DNA of 64,000 nt from Beijerinckiaceae bacterium (GTDB lineage: Bacteria > Pseudomonadota > Alphaproteobacteria > Rhizobiales > Beijerinckiaceae). Below are positions 44,867 through 54,081 of this stretch, in pieces. The notes under the pieces are model-generated. The model had not been told where the DNA came from. It saw nothing but the letters and a program-made list of their open reading frames with translations, and searched no databases. Positions within the stretch are counted from its first letter, which is position 1, and each line of letters opens with the position of its first letter. The stretch is from positions 186,001 through 250,000 of the forward strand of contig JAPZTO010000003.1 in the NCBI GenBank assembly GCA_027532775.1, given 5' to 3'. The translations under genes and the position numbers were made by a program.

Positions 44867-46234
44867 TTAAAGCGCGGCAATTCGCGCGGCGCCGGGCTCC
44901 GGCACATCGATGCCGACGGCAACATATTCGTTGAGCTTGTTGCGCAGGGTCCGGATGGAGATGCCGAGAATCTTCGCCGCATGCGTGCGGTTGCCGAGGC
45001 AGTGATCGAGCGTGTCGAGGATCAACTCGCGCTCGACATCGGCCACCGTGCGGCCGACCAGGGCGCGCGTGGCGGCTTCGGCGGCTTCCGCCACCTTCCG
45101 TGCGGTGGCCTCGTTGGCATCGCGGCTGATCGATTCCCCTTCCGGGGTCAGGATCGCGTCCGGTCCGATGTCGATGCCGCCGGCCAGCAGGACGGCCCGG
45201 TGCAGCGTGTTTTCCAGCTCACGGACGTTGCCGCGCCAGGGGTTGGCCAGCAGCATCCGCTTGGCATCGTGGCTGATCGGGCGGACCGGCAGGCCGTTCA
45301 TCTGGGCGTAGCGCTTCGCGAAATGGTTCGCGAGCTCGATAATGTCGTTCGGCCGCTCCCGGAGCGGCGGGATCTTCAGGTTGACGACATTGAGCCGGTA
45401 AAGCAGGTCCTCGCGGAACTCGCCGGCCTTCACGCTTTCTGCAAGGTTGCGGTTCGAGGTCGCGATGATGCGGATATCGACCGGAACCGGCCGGGTTCCG
45501 CCGACGCGGTCGATCACGCGTTCCTGGATCGCCCGGAGCAGCTTGGCCTGCAGGCGGACATCCATTTCCGAGATTTCGTCCAGCAGGAGCGTGCCGCCAT
45601 CGGCTTCCTCGAACTTGCCGACGCGCCGGGCGATGGCACCGGTGAAGGCGCCTTTCTCGTGGCCGAACAGCTCGCTTTCCAGCAGGTTATCGGGGATCGC
45701 GGCGCAATTGACCGAGACGAAGGGCTTGCCCGAGCGGCGCGACTTCTCGTGGAGGAAACGCGCCATGACTTCCTTGCCGACGCCCGATTCCCCGGTGATC
45801 AGCACGGAAGCGTCCGAGCCCGCGATCTGCTGCGCCAGCTTGATGACCCGTGCCATCGCCTCGTCACGGAAGACGATCGAGGTCTCGGTCTTGCTCACGG
45901 CCTCGAGAATCGCCGCGATCAGCTCCGGATCGGGCGGAAGCGGGATGTATTCCTTTGCGCCGGCCTCGATGGCCGCCACGGCCGCGCGCTTGTCGTTCGC
46001 GACACCGCAGGCGACGATCGGCAGCGTCATGTGCTCGGCGGCCAGTCCCTGCGCGAGGGCGGCGATGTCGAGATGGGCATCGACCATGGCCAGGTCGGCG
46101 CCCTTGCCCTGCCGCAGATGGGACAGGGCGGCCTCGATCCCGTCGACCTGTGCGACCGACGCGCCCCTTTCCCGGGCGATCTTCGCGGCGGTGATCAATT
46201 CACCGCGCAAGGTTCCGACAATCAGAAGCCGCAT
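44867..46234 (-). CDS. flbD: Sigma-54-dependent flagellar activator FlbD
   Basis: A 455-residue NtrC-type activator. The N-terminal receiver is degenerate: it starts MRLLIVGTLRGELI with no acidic pair. The AAA+ domain has Walker A TGESGVGKEV, the sigma-54 contact loop GAFTGA and Walker B GGTLLLDEISEM. The C-terminal Fis-type helix-turn-helix is NRTHAAKILGISIRTLRNKL. In Caulobacter FlbD switches on late flagellar genes with sigma-54. It ends the fliF-fliG-fliH-fliN-flbD operon. Confidence 0.92.
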   Translation of the reverse strand: MRLLIVGTLRGELITAAKIARERGASVAQVDGIEAALSHLRQGKGADLAMVDAHLDIAALAQGLAAEHMTLPIVACGVANDKRAAVAAIEAGAKEYIPLPPDPELIAAILEAVSKTETSIVFRDEAMARVIKLAQQIAGSDASVLITGESGVGKEVMARFLHEKSRRSGKPFVSVNCAAIPDNLLESELFGHEKGAFTGAIARRVGKFEEADGGTLLLDEISEMDVRLQAKLLRAIQERVIDRVGGTRPVPVDIRIIATSNRNLAESVKAGEFREDLLYRLNVVNLKIPPLRERPNDIIELANHFAKRYAQMNGLPVRPISHDAKRMLLANPWRGNVRELENTLHRAVLLAGGIDIGPDAILTPEGESISRDANEATARKVAEAAEAATRALVGRTVADVERELILDTLDHCLGNRTHAAKILGISIRTLRNKLNEYVAVGIDVPEPGAARIAAL

Positions 46235-46263
46235 GGTTCTGTCTCCTCGTCCGTCCTGACCGG

Positions 46264-46611
46264 TCAGCGGTCGGACTTGATGATTTCCGTCATGGTCACG
46301 CCAAGCTTGTCATCGACCAGCACCACTTCGCCGCGCGCGACCAGCCGGTCGTTGACGAAGATGTCGATCGCCTCGCCGACGCGGCGATCGAGTTCGAGAA
46401 TGTGGCCGGGGCTCATCCGGAGGAGCTCGCCCACGCCCATCTTGGAGCGGCCGAGCACGGCCGAGACCTGGACCGGCACATCGAAGACATGCTCCAGATC
46501 CGCCGCAGTCTTGGAGGAAAGCGGCGTCTCGCCATCGCTGCCATAGGCGGCGGCGACAAGATCAGCGGTCGATTCCAGATCCTGGAGCTGGAAATTGTTG
46601 TCAGTGGCCAT
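46264..46611 (-). CDS. fliN: Flagellar switch protein FliN
   Basis: A 115-residue SpoA-domain protein, with the FliN pattern VFDVPVQVSAVLGRSKM, LLRMSPGHILELDRRVGEAI and NDRLVARGEVVLVDDKLGV. It is part of the C-ring switch and binds phosphorylated CheY. Between flbD and fliH in the operon. Confidence 0.93.
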   Translation of the reverse strand: MATDNNFQLQDLESTADLVAAAYGSDGETPLSSKTAADLEHVFDVPVQVSAVLGRSKMGVGELLRMSPGHILELDRRVGEAIDIFVNDRLVARGEVVLVDDKLGVTMTEIIKSDR

Positions 46612-46651
46612 GGGTCCTCAAGCCTTTCGATCTGTGAGGGTTTCAGTCTTT

Positions 46652-47299
46652 TCAGTTGCCGTCCCCGGCATCGGGGAACAGCATCTTCGCCGATGTCTCG
46701 ACGAGGTTTTCGAGACGGTTCCGGTCGCGGACGATGCCGCCATCGGACCATTCGATCCGGCAATCCCCGAGCGCGATTTCCGGGTCCGGAAAGACGAAGA
46801 GCCGCGACTCGATGCCGTTCTCCTTCAGGAGGCCCATCAGGCGCTCCTTGCAGGGATCGACGAGATCGGGCGCGACGCGCACCGCGACATGGGGCGAACC
46901 CCGGAGATCATTGAAGATTGCCCGCGCGGTCGCCTCGATCGCGCCGACCGGCGCAGTATCGATCAGCCGCCCGGCGATCTTGCGGGCGAAGAGCATCGCG
47001 AAGGCGAGGGCCTCGCTGCGCGCCGTCTCCTCGAGGCGCCGCATCTCGATCGTCGCGATCTCGAGCCTGGCATTGATGGCCTCGAGGCCGTTGGCGATCC
47101 GGATCTGTTCGTGGTCGGCCTGCATCCGCCGGCCTTCCTCGATCCCCTGCTGGTAGGCCGCCTGCCGGGCTTCCTCGACGAGGCGCACATGGTCGGGATA
47201 GGGCACCGGCACGCGCTGGCCGGGCTCGATGAAGGGCAGGCCGGAGCCGGCTTTGGTGAAATCCCGGCCGAAGGTGAAGGCGGAGCGAGCGGTCGACAT
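46652..47299 (-). CDS. fliH: FliH-like flagellar export ATPase regulator
   Basis: A 215-residue, charged and partly coiled-coil protein in the position of FliH (FlbE in Caulobacter): between fliG and fliN. The N-terminus is EEARQAAYQQGIEEGRRMQ, and the C-terminus has the FliH/HrpE-like part DCRIEWSDGGIVRDRNRL. It would regulate FliI, whose gene lies elsewhere in the window. Assigned from composition, the C-terminal motif and synteny. Confidence 0.85.
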   Translation of the reverse strand: MSTARSAFTFGRDFTKAGSGLPFIEPGQRVPVPYPDHVRLVEEARQAAYQQGIEEGRRMQADHEQIRIANGLEAINARLEIATIEMRRLEETARSEALAFAMLFARKIAGRLIDTAPVGAIEATARAIFNDLRGSPHVAVRVAPDLVDPCKERLMGLLKENGIESRLFVFPDPEIALGDCRIEWSDGGIVRDRNRLENLVETSAKMLFPDAGDGN

Positions 47300-47309
47300 G
47301 GCGTGGCCT

Positions 47310-48371
47310 TCAGTAGATCAGTTCGTCTTCGGCGCGGTTCTTGCCGATGGTGATTTCACCCTTCGAGGCCAGTTCCTTCGCCAGCATGACAACCCGGGTC
47401 TGGGCCTCGTCGACCTCCTTGAGGCGGACAGGGCCGCGGCTCTGCATCAGTTCCTCCATGTTCTTCGCGGCGCGGGTCGACATCTGCTGGAAGAAGAACT
47501 TCTTCATGGCCGGTGCCGCGCCCTTGAGCGCAACGGCGAGAACATCGCGGTCCGAGTAGCGGATCAGGGTCTGGGTCGAGCCCGGATCGAGCTTGGCCAG
47601 ATCGTCGAAGGTGAACATCAGCGACCGGATCTTCTGCGCGGCCTCGCGGTTGCGCTCGTCGAGCGCGGCGAGGAACCAGCTTTCTGTCTGCCGGTCGAAG
47701 GAGTTGAAGATCTCGGCAATCATCTCGTGGCTGTCGCGGCGCGAGGTCTGCGACAGGTTGGAGATGAACTCGGTGCGCAAAGTCTCCTCGATATGGGCGA
47801 GGACTTCCTTCTGCACCGGCTCCATGTTGAGCATCCGGTTCACCACTTCCAGCGCGAATTCATGCGGCAGCAAGGAAAGGACCCGGGCAGCATTCTCCGA
47901 GCGGATCTTCGAGAGGATCACCGCGACGGTCTGCGGATACTCGCCCTTGAGGTAATTGGCGAGCACCTGGTCCTGCACGTTGCCGAGCTTCTGCCACATG
48001 TTGCGCCCGGCCGGACCGCGGATCTCCTCCATCAGGGAGTAGACCTTGTCTTTCGGCAGCAGCTTGCTGAGCAGCGCTTCGGTGCGGTCATAGTCGCCGG
48101 TGACGGCGCCGCCCTGGGCCATCATCGACAGGAATTCCGCGACGAGGGCCTCGACCGCTTCCGCCGTGACGGCGCCGAGCCTGGACATGGCGCGGGAAAC
48201 GGTGCGGATCTCGTCCTCGTCCAGCGCTTCCCAGACCGGGCCACCATAGCGCTCGCCGAGGACGAGCAGGATGATCGACGCCTTTTCCGGGCCGGAGAGG
48301 AACCGTGTCAGCTCCTTGTTCGGTGCCGGAGCGGTATCCGGCGTCTTTTCCGCTGTACTCGTCTTCGCCAT
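47310..48371 (-). CDS. fliG: Flagellar motor switch protein FliG
   Basis: A 353-residue protein. The N-terminal domain contacts FliF and the middle and C-terminal domains hold the FliG pattern: [40 protein letters not shown] and the C-terminal torque helix region [20 protein letters not shown]. It forms the rotor part that meets the stator. Between fliF and fliH. Confidence 0.94.
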   Translation of the reverse strand: MAKTSTAEKTPDTAPAPNKELTRFLSGPEKASIILLVLGERYGGPVWEALDEDEIRTVSRAMSRLGAVTAEAVEALVAEFLSMMAQGGAVTGDYDRTEALLSKLLPKDKVYSLMEEIRGPAGRNMWQKLGNVQDQVLANYLKGEYPQTVAVILSKIRSENAARVLSLLPHEFALEVVNRMLNMEPVQKEVLAHIEETLRTEFISNLSQTSRRDSHEMIAEIFNSFDRQTESWFLAALDERNREAAQKIRSLMFTFDDLAKLDPGSTQTLIRYSDRDVLAVALKGAAPAMKKFFFQQMSTRAAKNMEELMQSRGPVRLKEVDEAQTRVVMLAKELASKGEITIGKNRAEDELIY

Positions 48372-48411
48372 TCCTGCCCCCTGGGCCCTTATCCGTGTCC
48401 GGCTCTAGCGG

Positions 48412-50100
48412 TTAGCGTGTCTGGGCGATCCACTGGCGAACGATCGCCACGGATTCACTCGGGTTTTCCTGCACGATGCGGCCGAGGCTATCGATCGCGC
48501 CCTGCTGGAGTGCGTGCTGGATCGTGTTGACGTTCGCCTGGTTGGAGTTGGCGGCGACCATCGCGCCGGCCTGGCCCGGAGCGGGCAGGGCCAGGGGCTG
48601 GCCGGCCGGCCCGGTGGCGCCAGGAACCATGCCGGAGGCGTCGATCACGCTCTGGAGGCCGCCGATCTGCGGCACGGCAACCAGAGAGGTCTCGGTGCGC
48701 TCCTTCGTGCCGATCCCCATCTGGCGCAGCAGGGGGCGGACCACCAGCAGCGTGACGAGCAGGGTCAGCAGGCCGAAGACGCCGATCTCGACCATGCGGA
48801 GCACGTCTTCCTTGGTCAGGGCGAGCATCTGTTCGGTGAAGGTCGGCGTCCGGCCCTCGACCGCCGCCACGCCTTCGGCGAAGCGGAGGTTGATCACATC
48901 GACCTGGTCGCCCCGGTTGCGGTCAAACCCGATCGACGAGCGCACCAGAGCGGCGATCCGTTCGAGTTCCTCGGCCGGGCGCGGCTGGTAGCTCATCTGG
49001 CCGTTGGCGCCGGGGGTGTAGATCCCGTCGACAAGCACCGCGACAGAGAGGCGCTTCACGCGGCCGGCCTCGATGATCTCGGTGCGGGTCGTTTTCGTGA
49101 TCTCGTAATTGACGATTTCCTCGTTGCGCTGGGTCGCATCCCGCTGCTGCGGGTTGGCCGGCGCATTCGGCTGCTGCTGTTGCGGCAGTTCGTTGCCGAT
49201 CGTGACCTGGTTGTCCCGGGTTTCCTGGCTCTGCTGATTCTCGGTCCGGGTCTGGGTGGAGCGAATCACCCGGCTTTCGGGATCGAAGCTGTCGGTCACC
49301 TGCTGCACGCGGTTGAAATCCATTTCGGCAGCCACCTGCACCCGGGCCCGGCCGCGGCCGACGATGCTGGCGACGATATCCTCGACCTGGCTGCGCAGGC
49401 GGCGCTCGTGGTTGCTCTGTTTGTCAGCGGCAAGGGCGGCGGCATCGGTCTCGTTGCCGGCGCCGTCGGCCAGCAGGCGGCCGGTCTCGTCGACGATGGA
49501 GACCCGCTCAGGCTTCAGGCCCTGGACTGCCGTCGCCACAAGATGGCGGACCGCCCGGATCTGGCCCGGTTCGAGTTCACCCCGGACCTTCAGCACGATC
49601 GAGGCGCGGGGCTCCTGCCGGTCGCGTTCGAACAGGCGCTTCTCGGGGATGGCGAGATGGACGCGGGCCTGCTGCACCCGCTCGATGCTGCGGATGGTGC
49701 GGGAGAGTTCGCCTTCGAGGGCCCGAAGCTGGTTGACGCCCTGGACGAGGCTGGTGGCCGAGAAGCTGTCGCTCTTGTCGAAGATCTCGTAGCCGACCGT
49801 GCCGCCGGCGGGCATGCCCTTGCCGGCGAATTCCATCCGGAGGCGGGTGGTCTGGTCCCGCGGGACGAGGATCGTGGTGCCATCCCCGCGCAATTCGTAG
49901 CGGACCCCGCGGTTTTCCAGGTCCCGCACGATGGCGTTTGAATCCTGGGCCGGGAGATCGCTGAAGAGAACGCCCATATTCGGGCCGGACATCTTCGTCA
50001 TCACGAAGGCGAAGAAGCCCACGAGAGCTAGGGTTACGGCCCCCATCGCCACCAGGCGCTGCGGTCCCAACCGGTTCACGAGTTCGAGGATGCCGTTCAC
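48412..50100 (-). CDS. fliF: Flagellar MS-ring protein FliF
   Basis: A 562-residue membrane protein with an N-terminal transmembrane segment (LVAMGAVTLALVGFFAFVMT) and a second near the C-terminus (IGVFGLLTLLVTLLVVRPLL). In between are the ring-building domains starting NMGVLFSDLPAQDSNAIVR. The C-terminal tail binds FliG. It is the first gene of the fliF operon and is preceded by a CtrA-type box. Confidence 0.94.
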   Translation of the reverse strand: MNGILELVNRLGPQRLVAMGAVTLALVGFFAFVMTKMSGPNMGVLFSDLPAQDSNAIVRDLENRGVRYELRGDGTTILVPRDQTTRLRMEFAGKGMPAGGTVGYEIFDKSDSFSATSLVQGVNQLRALEGELSRTIRSIERVQQARVHLAIPEKRLFERDRQEPRASIVLKVRGELEPGQIRAVRHLVATAVQGLKPERVSIVDETGRLLADGAGNETDAAALAADKQSNHERRLRSQVEDIVASIVGRGRARVQVAAEMDFNRVQQVTDSFDPESRVIRSTQTRTENQQSQETRDNQVTIGNELPQQQQPNAPANPQQRDATQRNEEIVNYEITKTTRTEIIEAGRVKRLSVAVLVDGIYTPGANGQMSYQPRPAEELERIAALVRSSIGFDRNRGDQVDVINLRFAEGVAAVEGRTPTFTEQMLALTKEDVLRMVEIGVFGLLTLLVTLLVVRPLLRQMGIGTKERTETSLVAVPQIGGLQSVIDASGMVPGATGPAGQPLALPAPGQAGAMVAANSNQANVNTIQHALQQGAIDSLGRIVQENPSESVAIVRQWIAQTR

Positions 50101-50182
50101 TGCCCCACCATCCAGCTTTCTGTCCGACGCGAATTGCGTGCGTCGCGTTTCCTGCGCTAGGCAAGAATTGCCCGGTGGATGG

Positions 50183-50197
50183 TTACCGGGCCGTTAA
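50183..50197 (-). promoter_or_regulatory. Candidate CtrA box upstream of fliF
   Basis: TTAC-N7-TTAA on the + strand (TTAA-N7-GTAA on the coding strand of fliF), one mismatch from TTAA-N7-TTAA, about 83-97 bases upstream of fliF. The fliF operon is a CtrA target in Caulobacter. The site lies between fliF and the divergent pdxA gene and could affect both. Confidence 0.62.
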
Positions 50198-50286
50198 TGT
50201 CCTGACCTTTTTTGAACCAGTTCGGGACGAATGCGTATTTTTCCGGCCGGACGATCCCATCCGCCACAACCCCCAGGAAGGTCGAC

Positions 50287-51285
50287 ATGTCCGCTCCTCT
50301 CGCGATTACCATGGGCGATGCTGCGGGAATCGGCCCCGAAATCATCGCCCGGCATGTCGAGATCCACGGTCCGGAGGGGCTGGTCGTCTTCGGCGATCCG
50401 GCCCAGATGCGGCGCGCCTTTGCCCTGATCGGGTCCCGACGACCCATCGTCTCATGGGAGCAAGACCAGCCCCTCAAGATGAAACCTAAAATTGGTGGTA
50501 CCGATTCGCCGCTGGCGATGGTCGATACCGGCTCTGTTCCGGTCGATCTGCCCTATGGCGTGGTCTCGGCCGAAGCGGGCGCTCTGGCCCATGCCGCGAT
50601 CCTCCGCGCGATCGATCTTGCGATGGCGGGGCATGTGGCGGGTTTGGTCACCGCGCCGATCCACAAAGAGGCGCTGCATGCCGCCGGGGTGCCCTTCCCG
50701 GGGCATACCGAGATCCTGGCTGACCGGACCGGCACGCGTGACTTCGCCATGATGCTGGCGGAAGGACCGCTCCGGGTGATTCTTGTTTCCATCCACGTGT
50801 CGCTTCGGCAGGCGCTGGATCTGGTCACCGAGGCGCGGGTGCTGCGCACGATCCGGCTGGCAGACCAGGCCTGCCGGGCCCTCGGCATCGCCAGGCCGCG
50901 AATCGCCGTAGCCGGGCTGAACCCGCATGCCGGCGAAGGCGGGCTGTTCGGCAGCGAGGACAGCGAGGTGATCGCACCGGCAATTTCTGCTGCGCGGGCA
51001 GAGGGGCTCGAGGCCAGCGGGCCCTATCCGCCGGATACGGTCTTCATGCGGGCGAGACGGGGTACGTTCGATATCGTCGTGGCGCAATATCACGACCAGG
51101 GGTTGATCCCGGTCAAGCTCAACGGGATCGAGAAGGGCGTCAACGTGACGATCGGGCTGCCGATCATCCGGACCTCCGTCGATCACGGCACGGCGTTCGA
51201 TATTGCGGGAAAGGGCGTTGCCGATCCGGCCAGCCTCAGCGAGGCCATCGCCGTGGCCCGGCGGATGATCGAGGTCCGGCGCTGA
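50287..51285 (+). CDS. pdxA: 4-hydroxythreonine-4-phosphate dehydrogenase PdxA
   Basis: A 332-residue enzyme of the PdxA family. The metal-binding His motifs are TAPIHKEAL and GHTEILADRTG, with YHDQGLIPVKL and NPHAGEGGLFG; the start MSAPLAITMGDAAGIGPEI is typical. It oxidises 4-phosphohydroxy-L-threonine in pyridoxal phosphate synthesis. ATG at 50287 is preferred to the longer frame at 50212. A hairpin terminator follows 16 bases downstream. It is divergent from fliF. Confidence 0.92.
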   Translation: MSAPLAITMGDAAGIGPEIIARHVEIHGPEGLVVFGDPAQMRRAFALIGSRRPIVSWEQDQPLKMKPKIGGTDSPLAMVDTGSVPVDLPYGVVSAEAGALAHAAILRAIDLAMAGHVAGLVTAPIHKEALHAAGVPFPGHTEILADRTGTRDFAMMLAEGPLRVILVSIHVSLRQALDLVTEARVLRTIRLADQACRALGIARPRIAVAGLNPHAGEGGLFGSEDSEVIAPAISAARAEGLEASGPYPPDTVFMRARRGTFDIVVAQYHDQGLIPVKLNGIEKGVNVTIGLPIIRTSVDHGTAFDIAGKGVADPASLSEAIAVARRMIEVRR

Positions 51286-51300
51286 GCCCCGGACGCCAAA

Positions 51301-51321
51301 AAGCCCGCCGAAGCGGGCCTT
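51301..51321. terminator. Hairpin terminator between pdxA and sciP
   Basis: A stem of GCCCGC and GCGGGC around CGAA with A-rich and T-rich flanks, between the converging pdxA and sciP genes. The same arm type recurs at the che, ctrA and fliJ terminators. Confidence 0.75.
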
Positions 51322-51342
51322 GTCATGCGCGGAGAGCGCGGT

Positions 51343-51618
51343 TTACTGGCGGTAATGCTGGATGCGGGTCGTGCGGAGCCCGGCAAGGCCATGTTCGTCG
51401 ATCGAATGCTGCCAGGACAGGAATTCCTCGACCGTCAGCGTATAGCGCGAGCAGGCTTCCTCGAGGGAAAGCAGGCCGCCCCGGACGGCAGCGACCACTT
51501 CGGCCTTCCGGCGGATCACCCACCGACGGGTTTCCGGCGGCGGCAGATCGGCGATGGTCAGGGGGCTGCCATCGGGACCGATGACATACTTCACACGCGG
51601 GCGAAGTGGTTCACTCAT
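51343..51618 (-). CDS. sciP: SciP (DUF1153), small CtrA inhibitory protein
   Basis: A 91-residue protein, the same length as Caulobacter SciP. Its pattern is unmistakable: RVKYVIGPDGSPLTIADLPP, then TRRWVIRRKAEVVAAVRGGL and a helix-turn-helix-like LSLEEACSRYTLTVEEFLSW. SciP binds CtrA or its target DNA and blocks CtrA activation in the swarmer cell. ATG at 51618 is chosen; a TTG at 51642 would add 8 residues. It is transcribed from the minus strand downstream of flgD and has its own CtrA-like box. Confidence 0.93.
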   Translation of the reverse strand: MSEPLRPRVKYVIGPDGSPLTIADLPPPETRRWVIRRKAEVVAAVRGGLLSLEEACSRYTLTVEEFLSWQHSIDEHGLAGLRTTRIQHYRQ

Positions 51619-51670
51619 GGGTACGCTCACAAAACGCAACAACTACATCCATGAGTTTAGGGGCCGCCTC

Positions 51671-51685
51671 TTAAAAAACGCCTAA
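51671..51685 (-). promoter_or_regulatory. Candidate CtrA box upstream of sciP
   Basis: TTAA-N7-CTAA on the + strand, one mismatch from TTAA-N7-TTAA, 53-67 bases upstream of the sciP start. In Caulobacter sciP is activated by CtrA, so a site here fits a feedback loop. Confidence 0.55.
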
Positions 51686-51697
51686 GTCTCCCCCCGG

Positions 51698-52351
51698 TTA
51701 TCGACGGATCGATTTGACCGATGTCATCGGCACGCTGATATCGCCGATCTTGAGCACCGGGACCTCGCTGGTGACGTCGACATTGTCGACCGTGCCGGTG
51801 ATTTCCGACTTGATCGACATGGCCTGGCCGGCGGCATCGCGCGCCGCGACAACAATGGTGTACTGCCCGGCCGGCGCGTTGGTGCCGCTGGTGGTCCGGC
51901 CGTCCCAGACGAAGCTCTGGTCGCCTGCGGTGATGACCTTCTGGGCCGCGTAAACCTCGTTGCCGCTCTTGTCCTTGATGGTGATCGTGGCGTTGCCGGT
52001 CTTCGGCGCGTTGATCTGCCAGGTTGCCTTGCCGTTCTGCAGCGATGTCGTCGTGCCGTCCGCGGTGACATTCGCACCGACGAAGCCGAGGGCATTGGTC
52101 AGGTTCGCGGTCTTGTTCGCGGTCAGCAGCGAGGTGAGGTTGTCATTCGTCTTGATCTGCTGCTCCACGCTGGCGAACTGGACCAGCTGCTGGGTGAACT
52201 GGTTGGTATCCAGCGGATCCAGCGGGCTCTGGTTCTTCAGCTGCGTCGTCAGAAGCTGCAGGAACTGGTCGAAATTGTCGGCGATGCGCGCCGAGGAAGC
52301 ATTGCTCGTGCTCGTCGAGCTGGTCGAGGTAACATTGGAGATGGTGGTCAT
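51698..52351 (-). CDS. flgD: Flagellar hook assembly scaffold FlgD
   Basis: A 217-residue protein with the FlgD pattern FDQFLQLLTTQLKNQSPLDP, FTQQLVQFASVEQQI, and a C-terminal FlgD-Ig-like domain with GDQSFVWDGRTTSG and PAGQYTIVVAARD. It caps the growing hook. It follows fliK by 13 bases, so both are likely read from the sigma-54 promoter at 53914. Confidence 0.92.
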   Translation of the reverse strand: MTTISNVTSTSSTSTSNASSARIADNFDQFLQLLTTQLKNQSPLDPLDTNQFTQQLVQFASVEQQIKTNDNLTSLLTANKTANLTNALGFVGANVTADGTTTSLQNGKATWQINAPKTGNATITIKDKSGNEVYAAQKVITAGDQSFVWDGRTTSGTNAPAGQYTIVVAARDAAGQAMSIKSEITGTVDNVDVTSEVPVLKIGDISVPMTSVKSIRR

Positions 52352-52364
52352 CGGGCCCTCGCGG

Positions 52365-53882
52365 TCAGATCATCAGATCAAGGCTGGTGTTGGGGATGAG
52401 GGCGCGACGCATCACCAATTCGCCCATCTGCGGTGTCGTGCCGATGTCATCGAGGCCTTGCTGGGACGAGCCCTGGCGGCCCCGTTCCTGCTGCTGGCCC
52501 GATTGGCCGTCACCCCTCAGGGAGAAGGTCAGCCCATCGGCGGATTGCTTCAGGCCGGCCTGTTCGAAGGCCTGCTGGAGCGTGGAGGCGTCGCGGCGCA
52601 GCATCTGCAGCGTCTCGACGCGGTCAACAACGAGGCTGGCATTCACTTCGCCATTCTCCTTGATCTGGAGTTTCACATCGACGCGGCCGAGTTCGGCCGG
52701 GTCGAGGCGGATCTGGAAATTCGTGACACCGCGCACCGCCTGCATGCCAATCTCGATCGGCAGCATCTGCAGCGGTGTCGGACGGATGGCGGTCGTGTCG
52801 GTCTGACCGAGCGCGGCGGTCGGAAGCGAGCGATCAAGGCCGGCGAGGATGTCTGCCGGGCGATAGATCGCATTCTGGGTGCCCATGCCGTGGAAGAGTT
52901 CGGCGAAAGGCGTCGTCCGGACCGGGTGGTGTCCCTGGCCGGCGCCTTGTGCCTTCGCCTCCGGTCCGGCCGGGGTCGTGGCGGTTTCGGAGGCCTTGGT
53001 GGCCTTGCCCGAGGCATCCGTCGCTGCGAGAAGCGATGCCGGCTCGGTGCTGGCGGTTTCCGGGGTCGCGCCGGCTTCCGTGCCGGACTTGCCGGCCATG
53101 GTCACGGCTCCCGTCGCTCCGGTATCCTTGGCCGGAATGGCATTGGTCTCGATCGCGGCGGCCGCATCCGTGGCCGCCTTGGTCGCCATGGCGACTGCGC
53201 CTGTCGCGGCAACGACATCGCCCTCGACCGGCATTTCACCCGCCGGAGCAACAGCGGCCGGAGCCACGAGGACGCCCTCGGCATCGACGGGCGCATCAAC
53301 AGCCACGATCACGGCCGTTTCTGCCGTAGCATCCGTGGCTTCGCCTTCGGTTGTGCCGGCGGTTTCCCCGGCAACGGCTTCCTCGCCCTCCGCCTTGGCG
53401 GTGGTGGTATCGGTCTCGCCGGCCTCGTTGCTGCCGGCCTGTACCTCGGCGGCGTCCTCGCCCTCGGGCTTGTCGCACTCTGCATCGCCGCGCTCTTCGC
53501 GGGCTTCCCCGGCGGCGCGGCGCGCATCGGCGCGATCCTCATGGACGCGGGCATCGGGTGTATCGTCGGCCCGATCTTCCCTGCGGTCCGCGCGCTTGGC
53601 GGCGGTGTCTTCCGGGCGGTTGCGCGGCGCATCCTGCTCGTCGGCAGCCGGGTTGGCCCGGGGCGTGGATTCGGGGGCATTCTCCCGCGGGGTGACCGGA
53701 CGCGCCTCCTGACGCTGCGGCCCCGGCGCCGACCGGGCCCATTCCGAGACCAGCGAACCGAAATTGTCCGGCTCGTTCTCGTCCCGAGCGGTCTGGCGCT
53801 CGCCAGGCCGCATATCGGCGCGGCGATTGGCGATCTCGGTCAGGGCATTGGTCAGGCTGGTCAGCATCGTGTTCGACATCAT
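52365..53882 (-). CDS. fliK: Flagellar hook-length control protein FliK-like
   Basis: About 505 residues. The C-terminal Flg_hook domain is clear: FQIRLDPAELGRVDVKLQIK and NASLVVDRVETLQMLRRDAS, then LQQAFEQAGLKQSADGLTFS. The N-terminal two thirds are low-complexity, rich in Ala, Glu, Thr, Asp and Pro, as in other FliK proteins. FliK measures hook length and triggers the export switch. ATG at 53882 (or 53879) follows an AGGA ribosome site. A sigma-54 promoter lies directly upstream. Confidence 0.88.
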   Translation of the reverse strand: MMSNTMLTSLTNALTEIANRRADMRPGERQTARDENEPDNFGSLVSEWARSAPGPQRQEARPVTPRENAPESTPRANPAADEQDAPRNRPEDTAAKRADRREDRADDTPDARVHEDRADARRAAGEAREERGDAECDKPEGEDAAEVQAGSNEAGETDTTTAKAEGEEAVAGETAGTTEGEATDATAETAVIVAVDAPVDAEGVLVAPAAVAPAGEMPVEGDVVAATGAVAMATKAATDAAAAIETNAIPAKDTGATGAVTMAGKSGTEAGATPETASTEPASLLAATDASGKATKASETATTPAGPEAKAQGAGQGHHPVRTTPFAELFHGMGTQNAIYRPADILAGLDRSLPTAALGQTDTTAIRPTPLQMLPIEIGMQAVRGVTNFQIRLDPAELGRVDVKLQIKENGEVNASLVVDRVETLQMLRRDASTLQQAFEQAGLKQSADGLTFSLRGDGQSGQQQERGRQGSSQQGLDDIGTTPQMGELVMRRALIPNTSLDLMI

Positions 53883-53913
53883 GCGCAATCCTGTTTGCGT
53901 TCGATGCCTGACC

Positions 53914-53929
53914 TGCAAGCCGGAGGCCA
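53914..53929 (-). promoter_or_regulatory. Sigma-54 promoter of fliK-flgD
   Basis: On the minus strand TGGCCTCCGGCTTGCA matches the sigma-54 consensus TGGCAC-N5-TTGCA, with GG and GC 10 bases apart. It is 32-47 bases before the fliK start, so the transcript leader would be about 20 bases. This fits FlbD-controlled late flagellar expression. Confidence 0.75.
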
Positions 53930-54081
53930 GTTTGGCGCCTTGACCAAGCCGTTGTAATATAAAGAATAATCAGTAGAGATGCGCTGGCCGGGCCCGTCCG
54001 TTCTTGCCGTTTCGCCCTCCTGGCCCGGCAAAAAATGCCGGTCCCGGCCCCCGAGGCTGGAAAGACAGGGCGATCCGGGCT

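Noticed and set aside
50160-50190. Sigma-54 promoter for fliF
   Set aside because: The GG and GC elements are 9, not 10, bases apart, and a CtrA box fits better with an early flagellar gene.
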